DNA of 5,657 nucleotides from JASFEQ01 sp050122535 (GCA_050122535.1 JASFIT010000322.1:1-5657); one strand, 5' to 3'; counted from the first letter of the stretch, positions 1 through 5,603 are shown. The notes: generated by a model not told the origin, from the letters alone. Made by a program: numbers and translations.

Positions 1-671
1 TCGTAAGTCTCTCTGGAGTCTTCTCCCATCGGCGTGCTCAGAGAGAGTTCCCCACTCTCTAAGCGTTGGGTCATCTCTATAACTTCTTCTTCTTTAACAT
101 CGAGCCGTTTGGCAACAAGCTTTGTTTCGGGCGTGAAGCCTAAGGCCTGCAATCGGTTCTTCTCCCTCGCCAGATTAAAGAACAACTTGCGCTGGCTTTG
201 GGTTGTTCCGATCTTCACAATTTTCCAATTCTCCATAATAAACTTCAACATATAGGCTTTGATCCAGAACGAGGCGTAGTAGGAGAATTTGATTCCCCGA
301 TTGGGATCGAATTTTCTTGCAGCCTGTATTAGACCCAAATTGCCCTCCTGAATAAGGTCCAATATGTTTTTGGCCCAGTAGCGACTGAAATCCTTCGCAA
401 TTTTCGCCACAAGTCGAAGGTTAGATGTCACTAATTGGTTGACGGCCTCCTCATCATTATTCTCTTGCACCCTTTGAGCAAGCTCTAACTCTTCTTCCCT
501 GGTTAAAAGCTTGTAGCGTCTTACCTGTTGGAGATATACCTGAAGCCCATCACGGGATATAATATCCTGGCTTTCGGTTTGAGACTCCCTTGATCTGTTC
601 GGCGCTGTTTTGACATTGGTTGTATTTTCATCATAGTTCATGGTTTCAAATCCATATGCTAAGTCTTCCAT
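1..671 (-). CDS. rpoH: RNA polymerase heat-shock sigma factor, RpoH (sigma-32) family, 3' end outside window
   Basis: This is an alternative sigma factor that directs RNA polymerase to promoters, in this family usually those of heat-shock and protein-quality genes. The first 223 residues are visible and the frame is still open at base 1; family members are usually about 280-300 residues. Residues about 42-70 resemble region 1.2. Residues about 80-150 form region 2, with SNLRLVAKIA, DLIQEGNLGLIQAARKFDP and the -10-recognition stretch FSYYASFWIKAYM. Region 3 begins at about 155. QRKLFFNL (residues 160-167) matches the 'RpoH box', which separates sigma-32 from RpoD and RpoS. The start is the ATG at 671, with a GGAG ribosome site a few bases upstream; an ATG 12 bases further up is blocked by an immediate stop. 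The gene lies 80 bases downstream of the ABM gene on the same strand. The N-terminal 40 residues are polar and poorly conserved. The family call is firm; a paralogous RpoH-like factor cannot be excluded. Confidence 0.88.
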   Translation of the reverse strand, partial: MEDLAYGFETMNYDENTTNVKTAPNRSRESQTESQDIISRDGLQVYLQQVRRYKLLTREEELELAQRVQENNDEEAVNQLVTSNLRLVAKIAKDFSRYWAKNILDLIQEGNLGLIQAARKFDPNRGIKFSYYASFWIKAYMLKFIMENWKIVKIGTTQSQRKLFFNLAREKNRLQALGFTPETKLVAKRLDVKEEEVIEMTQRLESGELSLSTPMGEDSRETY

Positions 672-751
672 TTTTTTACTCCATTATCTTCCGTCCCTTG
701 TTAGAACCTGAAAAACACTTTCATGAAAATTATTCCGGCCTATTAATACGG

Positions 752-1072
752 TTAACATCTGAACGCTTTGAGCGCCTCAATGCCTGCTGTCTCCGTTAAC
801 GTATTGAACCTAATGTCTGGTGTTGCACTGGAGAGGCTCAAGGCTCCCAGAAGCACACCGAATCTGTCTGAGCGTAAATGGTTATCCAAGTCAGCCTGTG
901 TCTCCCACTCCTCAATAATTATAAAAGCGTTTTCGTCTTCCACATCCTGATAGACATTGTGGCTAACGCAACCTTGCTCATTCCTTATCCTATTAATTAA
1001 CGAATGCAGGGTTTGCATGAACTCCTTACGATTTTCAGGGATAACGCTTATTTTCGTGCTAGATACAATCAT
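752..1072 (-). CDS. ABM-domain (antibiotic biosynthesis monooxygenase-like, YgiN-type) small protein
   Basis: This is a 106-residue cytosolic protein of the dimeric alpha/beta-barrel ABM superfamily. Its members include cofactor-free quinol monooxygenases and many proteins of unknown substrate. Visible family features are an N-terminal strand (IVSSTKISVIPENRKEF), a first helix ending in RNEQGCVSHNVYQD (about 30-43), the core strand FIIIEEWETQADLDNHL (about 50-66) with the conserved EEW and His65, and the late segment FGVLLGALSLSSATPDIRF. Its length is normal for a single-domain member. There is no signal peptide. The start is the ATG at 1072, preceded by AAGGA about 12 bases upstream, a slightly long spacing. 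It is the first gene after a sigma-54 promoter (1127-1142) and lies downstream of the sigma-54 activator gene, so it is a likely target of that activator. The substrate cannot be read from the sequence. A role with quinones or reactive electrophiles is inference only. Confidence 0.85.
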   Translation of the reverse strand: MIVSSTKISVIPENRKEFMQTLHSLINRIRNEQGCVSHNVYQDVEDENAFIIIEEWETQADLDNHLRSDRFGVLLGALSLSSATPDIRFNTLTETAGIEALKAFRC

Positions 1073-1126
1073 TGTAGATCCGTTTCCTTAAATGGTTTTG
1101 TTCGTACTGAATTCGATGGTAGAGAG

Positions 1127-1142
1127 AGCAAGCATTGTGCCG
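1127..1142 (-). promoter_or_regulatory. sigma-54 (-24/-12) promoter of the ABM gene
   Basis: On the minus strand the sequence reads CGGCACAATGCTTGCT. Compared with the consensus TGGCAC-N5-TTGCW, every position matches except the first T. The invariant GG (1141-1140) and GC (1129-1128) are separated by exactly 10 bases, as sigma-54 requires. Transcription would begin near base 1116, about 44 bases before the ABM start codon. The site is intergenic, in the right orientation, and downstream of a gene for a sigma-54 activator. No comparable GG-N10-GC element was found upstream of the other genes in the window. Confidence 0.78.
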
Positions 1143-1257
1143 AAGATGTCTTCATTTCTAAAAATAGAGATAAGTAATTGATATTTATTATTATTCTGCT
1201 AACAAAAGCCTTGCAGAATGGCCCAACAGAATCCAGGATAACCCATGAAACTTCAAG

Positions 1258-1295
1258 GGGCCGTGAAATACCGCGGGTTTCTCCCGGCCCGGCCC
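1258..1295. other. GC-rich nested inverted repeat in the ABM upstream region
   Basis: GGGCCG (1258-1263) pairs with CGGCCC (1290-1295). Inside, CGGG (1274-1277) pairs with CCCG (1283-1286) around the loop TTTCT. The block is strikingly G/C rich between A/T-rich flanks. No T-run follows on either strand, so it is not a standard terminator. It lies between the putative enhancer palindrome and the sigma-54 promoter and could be a structured RNA element, part of a longer 3' end of the activator mRNA, or chance. Confidence 0.3.
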
Positions 1296-1317
1296 TGCTA
1301 TAGAAATAAAGAATAAG

Positions 1318-1339
1318 ATATGGGACTTTAGTCCAATAT
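1318..1339. promoter_or_regulatory. 22-base palindrome, candidate enhancer (upstream activating) site
   Basis: The sequence is ATAT, G, GGACT, TT, AGTCC, A, ATAT. The two 5-base arms and the two outer ATAT blocks are perfectly symmetric about a TT centre, with only one mismatched pair. The centre is about 190 bases upstream of the -24 element of the sigma-54 promoter, a usual distance for enhancer sites bound by Fis-type helix-turn-helix activators. A single further GGACTT half-site is at 1451-1456. Binding by the neighbouring activator is inference. Confidence 0.5.
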
Positions 1340-1472
1340 GAGGGAGTGTCAGGCAGGGTTGAGAGTCTGATAGTCTGGCGAGATTATGGTAAAGAAAAAG
1401 ACTTATGAATGGGAATAAACGGGAGGATAAGCTTGAGAACAAAAAAGTTAGGACTTGTAACAGAAAACGTGG

Positions 1473-3041
1473 TTATTGTCCAACGGGTCGCTTTATGCCA
1501 AGTTTTTTCATTCGCGAACGAAGGGTCCCCGGGTTCAGCCCCAGGATTTGGGCAGCACCACTCTTCCCTTCAATCCGCCAACCGGACTCTTCAAGCACCC
1601 GAACAATATGTTCACGGTCTACCTCTTCGAGGGCCCGCTTTCCACCTGTGATGCTCTCAGAAGTCTTTGGGACCTCAACAGACAGGGCGGGACCTTGCGA
1701 TACAATCACAGCCCGCTCAATCACATTTTCCAATTCTCTTACATTCCCGGGCCAAGAATAGTTTTGCAAGGCCTCCGTTTCCTGTGGCGCTATTGTCGTA
1801 ATCACTTTACCCATCTTCATACTAAATCTCTGCACGAAAGATTTGACCAGTAGGGGGATGTCTTCTCTCCTTTGCCTTAAAGGGGGCACCGTGATGGGAA
1901 AAACATTCAGTCGATACCAGAGATCCTCTCGGAATCGACCTTTTCTCACCGCTTCTTTCAAGTTTCTGTTCGTGGCTGCAATGACCCTAACATCTGATTT
2001 GATTGTGCGAGAGCTGCCTAGCCTTTCAAACTCCCCATCCTGGAGGACCCGGAGCAGTTTTACCTGCAGGTCCAGCGGGAGCTCCCCTATCTCATCCAGG
2101 AAGATGGTTCCTCCATCGGCCAGTTCAAAACGGCCGATCTGCTTCATCTGTGCGCCGGTAAAGGCTCCTTTTTCATGACCGAACAGCTCACTCTCAATGA
2201 GATTGGATGGCAGTGTAGCACAATTCACTTTCACCAAGGGCCGATCTCCACGTGAACTCGCATTATGGATGGCACGGGCAACCAGTTCCTTACCGGTTCC
2301 GGTCTCCCCGAGAATGAGTGCTGTAGCATCAGTTGGTGCCACCTGCTCCACCTTGAAAAGAACATATTTGAGCGCATCACTTTGGCCAATAATCTCTTCA
2401 AAGTTGTGCTCCAGTTTAATCTCGTCACGTAGATAGATATTCTCTCTCTGCAAACGGTCTTTTAACTGCTCGATTTCCGCAAGCGCTCTTTGAAGTTCCC
2501 TCTCTGCCCGCTTGCGATCCTCTATCTCTTTGCGAAGATCAAGGTTTGCTTCCGCAAGTTCTTCAGTTCTTTCCTCCACCCGCCTTTCTAATTCATCGTG
2601 TGCTTTTTGAAGTGCCTCCTCTGCGAGCCTGCGCTCGGTGATGTTGTAGTGTGACACAACCGCCCCATTTCCTAGGGGTCCGAGGGGGGTAACGAACATC
2701 ATGAACCAACGCTTCACCTTGGGCGAATGACATGGATATTCAAAGCTGAAGTTGACTAAGGAACCATTTATTACCGATTGAATGCCTTCTAGAGCTTCTA
2801 CCGCTTGTTCGTCTTCTGCAGCCGCCTTTCTGCATACACCCAGATAGTTAACTCCAATTGACGTTCCCTTCAGTTCTGTATCCCCATTGCTGCGGGCAAA
2901 CACTTCCCATGACTCATTTACATAAATGATTTTTCCCTCTCTGTCCAAGACGGAAATGTTCGCCGTGAGTGAGTTAATGATGGACTGAATAAAAGAGTCT
3001 CGCTCTTGAAGTGCTCGTTCTAATTCTTCGTGAGCCGTCAT
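1473..3041 (-). CDS. sigma-54-dependent transcriptional activator (PAS - coiled coil - AAA+ - Fis HTH)
   Basis: This is a 522-residue bacterial enhancer-binding protein that hydrolyses ATP to open sigma-54 promoter complexes. A PAS domain spans about residues 15-135 (ISVLDREGKIIYVNESW; RWFMMFVTPL) and ends in HYNITERR. A long charged coiled coil (about 136-210) follows. The AAA+ domain (about 213-450) has Walker A GETGTGKE (245-252), an intact sigma-54-contact loop GAFTGA (292-297), Walker B GTIFLDE (311-317), the arginine-finger region GRFREDLWYRL (368-378) and sensor II WPGNVREL (430-437). A C-terminal Fis-type helix-turn-helix lies at about 473-517 (GAAQILGLNPGTLRSRMKKLGI). All catalytic motifs are present, so it should be active. 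There is no receiver domain and no membrane segment, so it probably senses a cytosolic ligand or redox state through PAS; the ligand is unknown. The ATG at 3041 has GGGAG just upstream. It starts 52 bases after the Fe-S gene, which suggests co-transcription. Confidence 0.95.
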   Translation of the reverse strand: MTAHEELERALQERDSFIQSIINSLTANISVLDREGKIIYVNESWEVFARSNGDTELKGTSIGVNYLGVCRKAAAEDEQAVEALEGIQSVINGSLVNFSFEYPCHSPKVKRWFMMFVTPLGPLGNGAVVSHYNITERRLAEEALQKAHDELERRVEERTEELAEANLDLRKEIEDRKRAERELQRALAEIEQLKDRLQRENIYLRDEIKLEHNFEEIIGQSDALKYVLFKVEQVAPTDATALILGETGTGKELVARAIHNASSRGDRPLVKVNCATLPSNLIESELFGHEKGAFTGAQMKQIGRFELADGGTIFLDEIGELPLDLQVKLLRVLQDGEFERLGSSRTIKSDVRVIAATNRNLKEAVRKGRFREDLWYRLNVFPITVPPLRQRREDIPLLVKSFVQRFSMKMGKVITTIAPQETEALQNYSWPGNVRELENVIERAVIVSQGPALSVEVPKTSESITGGKRALEEVDREHIVRVLEESGWRIEGKSGAAQILGLNPGTLRSRMKKLGIKRPVGQ

Positions 3042-3072
3042 GTGGGTCTCCCATTCACAAAATACAGGGTGA

Positions 3073-3091
3073 TCAGAAATAAAATTTCTGA
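3073..3091. repeat. perfect 8-base inverted repeat between the Fe-S gene and the activator gene
   Basis: TCAGAAAT (3073-3080) and ATTTCTGA (3084-3091) are perfect inverted arms around the triplet AAA. The repeat lies in the 52-base gap between the Fe-S gene's stop codon and the activator's start. No T-run follows it on the minus strand, so it does not look like an intrinsic terminator. It could be an mRNA hairpin that sets the relative expression of the two genes, or an operator. Confidence 0.45.
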
Positions 3092-3093
3092 CC

Positions 3094-4260
3094 TCAGGCA
3101 GATTGGCGCAAGCGAGGCGGAAGGATGAATACCTTTCGTAGCCCCTCCTTCAACGAGATGGCTTCCTCCGGGCAGAAGCGGGCGCAAATGCCGCATCCGA
3201 AGCACAGGCTTTCCTCCCGTTCAGCCTCTTCGTTGTCATTTAGTGTTATCGCCTCTGTGGGACATCGCTCCACGCATATGCCGCAGCCTGAGCAGGCCTC
3301 CTGGTCAATTACGGATAGGTAATACGTGGAATTAACTAAAGGTAACACCCCATCGCGCCAGTTCTTTAGCGTGTCACAGCAATCTTTACAGCAGTTGCAG
3401 ATGCTCGTTTCCGGACGCGATACGTTCGAACCAGGATGGAAGGCCTTGTGGACGAGACCGGCCTCTTCCGCCTCTTTCATTATCTTGAACGCCTCCTCTT
3501 TTGTAATCTTTCGAGCAAATCCCTGGGCTGCTGTATGGCGTGCCGACTTACCGAAGGTGAAGCAGTTCATCATGGGTGCGTCTGTGTCGCAAGGTTCTCC
3601 TAACATGAGTCGCCGTTGGCGACAAAAACAGCGACCCACTGCAATGTCGTCGAATTTATTGATGATCTCTTCGGCCGACTGGCTCGGCAGGACGAATTCT
3701 TCGGGTACCTGGATACTTTTATCAATAGGGATGAGTTTAATCTCCTTCCCCTCCTCCGTGGTCCGAAGGGGTACGGTCCGATCAACGGGTGGGGACGTCT
3801 CGAATACGGGGACTAAATTATCATAATTACCCTGGACCTGGTCTCTGACTTCCATGATGAGCTTTTCGAATAATCTCGCTAACTCTCGCTCCCTCTCATC
3901 CCCTTTCAGCTCGCCCATGAACGTATACTCCATTAAACCAACCGTCATGAGGGGAAGCAACCGGTAGACCATGACCCCGGCTGAACTGGGCTGGTTGAAG
4001 ACCAGGCCCTTCTTGGCAAGACGCGTTGCGAGTTGCTCAATCTTCTCTTCGGAGAGATTGCTCGATTCCTTTAACTGCTCCATGGTCTGGGAGGGCTGCT
4101 TACGGAATGCCTCAATGAAATCCAGTTCTTCTACCTCGTCCCCGATGACGCGTTTCAGGATGGAGATTGTCGTGTCATTAACCGGAAAGGGTACTGTCCC
4201 CTGGTTACAAATGACTTGGGCAGCCTGCTCATATTTTTTGTCTAGTGAACCTCCAACCAT
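3094..4260 (-). CDS. cysteine-rich 4Fe-4S dicluster ferredoxin-domain protein with winged-helix-like N-terminus
   Basis: This is a 388-residue cytosolic iron-sulphur protein. Residues about 30-100 (ILKRVIGDEVEEL; SNLSEEKIEQLATRLAKKGLV) resemble a winged-helix fold. A hydrophobic segment YRLLPLMTVGLMEYTFM (99-115) follows. A central cysteine region holds CFCR (211-214), C224, C233 and ICNCCKDCC (287-295). The C-terminus carries two classic ferredoxin motifs: C323-C326-C329 with C333 followed by P, and C353-C356-C359 with C363 followed by P. These should bind two [4Fe-4S] clusters; the nine central cysteines could bind a further metal centre. Similar architectures occur, from memory, in anaerobic deltaproteobacteria and methanogens without a firmly assigned reaction. 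An electron-transfer or redox-sensing role is inferred. The start at 4260 is supported by GGAGGTGA 7 bases upstream. It precedes the PAS activator by 52 bases, suggesting one operon. I do not recognise a specific gene name. Confidence 0.85.
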   Translation of the reverse strand: MVGGSLDKKYEQAAQVICNQGTVPFPVNDTTISILKRVIGDEVEELDFIEAFRKQPSQTMEQLKESSNLSEEKIEQLATRLAKKGLVFNQPSSAGVMVYRLLPLMTVGLMEYTFMGELKGDERERELARLFEKLIMEVRDQVQGNYDNLVPVFETSPPVDRTVPLRTTEEGKEIKLIPIDKSIQVPEEFVLPSQSAEEIINKFDDIAVGRCFCRQRRLMLGEPCDTDAPMMNCFTFGKSARHTAAQGFARKITKEEAFKIMKEAEEAGLVHKAFHPGSNVSRPETSICNCCKDCCDTLKNWRDGVLPLVNSTYYLSVIDQEACSGCGICVERCPTEAITLNDNEEAEREESLCFGCGICARFCPEEAISLKEGLRKVFILPPRLRQSA

Positions 4261-4335
4261 GGGATCTTCACCTCCATTTGAGATAGGATAGCCGTGATTG
4301 ACCTTTTCCCGGGCCCCTCAAAACAAATGCAGGGA

Positions 4336-4351
4336 TTCTATAGAACTTCTA
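4336..4351. repeat. overlapping short palindromes upstream of the Fe-S gene
   Basis: TTCTATAGAA (4336-4345) is a perfect 10-base palindrome. It overlaps TAGAACTTCTA (4341-4351), a 5-1-5 palindrome, giving three alternating TTCTA/TAGAA half-sites. They lie 76-91 bases before the Fe-S gene's start codon. On the minus strand the block contains TATAGA, a possible -10 element, but no good -35 is correctly spaced. A regulator site overlapping a promoter is possible; chance in A/T-rich DNA is not excluded. Confidence 0.3.
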
Positions 4352-4449
4352 GTAAGATTACAAATAGATTAGTAAGGAATTCCAGCAATACATTTTGCTT
4401 AGATCACAATGGCATGCCTGAGTTCTCGCCCGTTTTATGGTCTACACCT

Positions 4450-4479
4450 CTAAAATGTCCTTGGAGTTTCGTGTGTCAA
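4450..4479 (-). promoter_or_regulatory. weak candidate sigma-70 promoter for the Fe-S/activator genes
   Basis: On the minus strand a perfect -35 hexamer TTGACA (4479-4474) is followed, after 18 bases, by TTTTAG, a poor -10. The resulting leader to the start at 4260 would be about 180 bases. No sigma-54 element (GG-N10-GC) is visible in this region, so the Fe-S gene does not appear to share the sigma-54 control seen before the ABM gene. Confidence 0.25.
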
Positions 4480-4481
4480 CC

Positions 4482-4512
4482 TTGATTTAACATAAAAACC
4501 CACTATTTTATG
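4482..4512 (+). promoter_or_regulatory. candidate promoter with embedded inverted repeat upstream of the response regulator
   Basis: TTGATT (4482-4487) and TATTTT (4504-4509) have 16-base spacing and resemble a modest sigma-70 promoter. Within the same stretch CATAAAA (4491-4497) and TTTTATG (4506-4512) form a perfect 7-base inverted repeat around an 8-base centre. A repeat across the spacer and -10 would suit a repressor operator. The repeat is certain; its role is inferred. Confidence 0.35.
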
Positions 4513-4518
4513 TATTAA

Positions 4519-4533
4519 GGGCTACATTAGCCC
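4519..4533. repeat. short perfect hairpin in the response-regulator leader
   Basis: GGGCTA (4519-4524) pairs with TAGCCC (4528-4533) around the loop CAT. It lies 31 bases before the response-regulator start codon, upstream of the ribosome site, and would form in the 5' untranslated mRNA if transcription starts at the proposed promoter. It has no T-run, so it is not a terminator. It may stabilise the message. Confidence 0.4.
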
Positions 4534-4564
4534 GGCCTGAATACGTACAAAAGGAGGTCACAGA

Positions 4565-5056
4565 ATGGCGAGCAAGAATCGTTTGGATGGGAAAAAAATT
4601 CTCATCGTGGATGACGAGCCCGATGTGCTGGAAACCTTGGAAGAATTGTTACCCATGTGCAATCTGGCAAAGGCACACTCCTTTAATGAGGCCAAAGAGC
4701 TACTAGAAGCCGAGTATTTTGATATGGCCATTTTGGATATCATGGGCGTTGACGGTTATGAACTACTAGAGATTGCCAAAAGGAGAAAAGTAATTGCTGT
4801 CATGTTGACCGCCCATGCGCTGAGTCCGGAAGACACCGTTAAGTCCTACAAAGAGGGTGCCGCTTCTTACATTCCCAAAGAAGAAATGGCCAATATTGTG
4901 ACTTTCTTAAACGATATATTAGAAGCCAAAGAAAAGGGCAAGAATGTCTGGTGGCGTTGGTATGGTCGGCTTGCTTCCTATTATGATGGCAAGTTCGGCT
5001 CTGATTGGCAGCAGCACGATAAGGAGTTTTGGAAGAAATTTCTACATTATATCTAA
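4565..5056 (+). CDS. single-domain response regulator (CheY-like receiver) with aromatic C-terminal tail
   Basis: This is a 163-residue cytosolic phospho-acceptor protein of two-component signalling. The receiver domain covers about residues 10-122: the acidic pair D16-D17 (ILIVDDEPD), the phospho-acceptor D58 (MAILDIMGVDGYELL), the switch threonine T82 (VMLTAHA) and the conserved lysine K105 (SYIPKEE). All catalytic residues are present. No DNA-binding or enzymatic domain follows. Instead there is a tail of about 40 residues rich in Trp, Tyr and Phe (WWRWYGRLASYY at 129-140; later FGSDW and EFWKKF), with a lysine-rich linker before it. Output is therefore probably by protein contact. No histidine kinase gene is in the window. 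The start is secure: AAGGAGGT at 4551-4558 lies 6 bases upstream of the ATG. It is divergent from the Fe-S gene and upstream of the Hsp20 gene. Confidence 0.92.
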   Translation: MASKNRLDGKKILIVDDEPDVLETLEELLPMCNLAKAHSFNEAKELLEAEYFDMAILDIMGVDGYELLEIAKRRKVIAVMLTAHALSPEDTVKSYKEGAASYIPKEEMANIVTFLNDILEAKEKGKNVWWRWYGRLASYYDGKFGSDWQQHDKEFWKKFLHYI

Positions 5057-5073
5057 AATTGCAATAAAGGTGA

Positions 5074-5156
5074 CTCCCTCCCTATTTCTCCCTCTTAGGG
5101 GGAGGGCTTGCCCCGTATCCCTTTTTACACAGGGACAGGCTCGATAGGGGGCTGGG
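5074..5156. repeat. palindromic G/C-tract intergenic element, likely dispersed repeat
   Basis: The stretch alternates C-runs and G-runs. CTCCCTC (5088-5094) pairs with GGGGGAG (5098-5104) around TTA with one wobble, and CCCT (5119-5122) pairs with AGGG (5131-5134). Further GGGG and CCCC blocks permit larger foldings. Elements of this style (CTCCCTC...GAGGG, then CCCTTTTTACA-AGGG) recur between genes in many proteobacterial genomes. The element fills most of the 121 bases between the response regulator and the Hsp20 gene and could weaken read-through. Copy number cannot be judged from one window. Confidence 0.45.
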
Positions 5157-5177
5157 GATGGAAAAGAGGTGAGCATT

Positions 5178-5480
5178 ATGGCAAAGGAAAAATTTAAGAT
5201 GTTTGCGGACGTCTGTTCACATATAGATAAAGATAATTCTAAATTGAATCTGGAAGTATGTATTCCTGGGGTGAAGAAAGGAGACATCAAACTGAGGATG
5301 CATGAGGGTGGTTTTGATGTATCTGCTCCAGGAGAAACCGTGGAATATGCAGGCGCATATGCCTTCTGCTGTCCTGTAAAGCCAGGTGAAGCAAAAGCGA
5401 GTTACGAGGACGGCCTCCTGAAAATAGAGGTGCCCTTCAAAACCTCCATGGAATATGATGTCCACGTGCCGGTTCACTAA
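5178..5480 (+). CDS. small Hsp20/alpha-crystallin-family protein
   Basis: This is a 100-residue protein with an alpha-crystallin-like beta sandwich, the fold of small heat-shock chaperones. Visible features are KLNLEVCIPGVKKGDIKLRMHEGGFDVSAP (about 22-51), matching the family's 'v.lPGv.kedi.v.v....l.I.a', and ASYEDGLLKIEVPFK (74-88), matching the signature A-x-x-x-G-L-L. It is shorter than usual Hsp20 proteins (about 140-160 residues). It has almost no N-terminal arm and no typical IxI tail, only VHVPVH at the end, so large oligomer assembly may be reduced. Three cysteines in the domain or just before it (C14, C64, C65) are unusual. The ATG at 5178 is chosen over an in-frame GTG at 5169 because GAGGTG lies 6 bases upstream of the ATG and would overlap the GTG. 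A terminator follows. A CS-domain co-chaperone role is the main alternative. Confidence 0.8.
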   Translation: MAKEKFKMFADVCSHIDKDNSKLNLEVCIPGVKKGDIKLRMHEGGFDVSAPGETVEYAGAYAFCCPVKPGEAKASYEDGLLKIEVPFKTSMEYDVHVPVH

Positions 5481-5573
5481 GAGGCAAACAGGCCCAGAAT
5501 TCTCAGATCCTTTTCAGAATATGGGTTCTGCCTGCTAAATACGTGTTCGCTTTTCTAGGCGTTGAAGAACAGG

Positions 5574-5603
5574 GGCAGAGTCTCGACGGACTCTGCCTTT
5601 TTT
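5574..5603 (+). terminator. Rho-independent terminator after the Hsp20 gene
   Basis: GGCAGAGTC (5574-5582) and GACTCTGCC (5589-5597) form a perfect 9-base stem around the loop TCGACG, followed directly by six T residues (5598-5603). It lies 94 bases after the Hsp20 stop codon and ends the plus-strand transcription unit. The remaining bases, 5604-5657, hold no gene or signal that I can support. Confidence 0.92.

Noticed and set aside
672..751. Possible sigma-70 promoter directly before rpoH (TTTTCA, 17 bases, TTCTAA on the minus strand)
   Set aside because: The -10 matches the consensus at too few positions; not better than chance in A/T-rich DNA.
1199..1246. Minus-strand 15-codon reading frame (MGYPGFCWAILQGFC) upstream of the ABM gene
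   Set aside because: It has no clear ribosome site and lies upstream of the sigma-54 promoter; a frame this short is expected by chance.
1191..1442. 83-residue minus-strand open frame in the activator-ABM gap
   Set aside because: It matches no family, its composition is unlike a protein, it has no ribosome site, and it spans the palindrome and GC-rich repeat.
1440..1460. Possible intrinsic terminator of the activator gene (GTTA-N7-TAAC then T6 on the minus strand)
   Set aside because: The stem is only four A/T-rich pairs, too weak to call a terminator.
3326..3826. 166-residue plus-strand open frame opposite the Fe-S gene
   Set aside because: It is antisense to a well-supported gene with strong cysteine motifs, resembles no family and has no ribosome site of note.
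5042..5290. Minus-strand open frame across the intergenic repeat
   Set aside because: Its middle part is a translation of the palindromic repeat and it overlaps the Hsp20 gene; a typical spurious frame.
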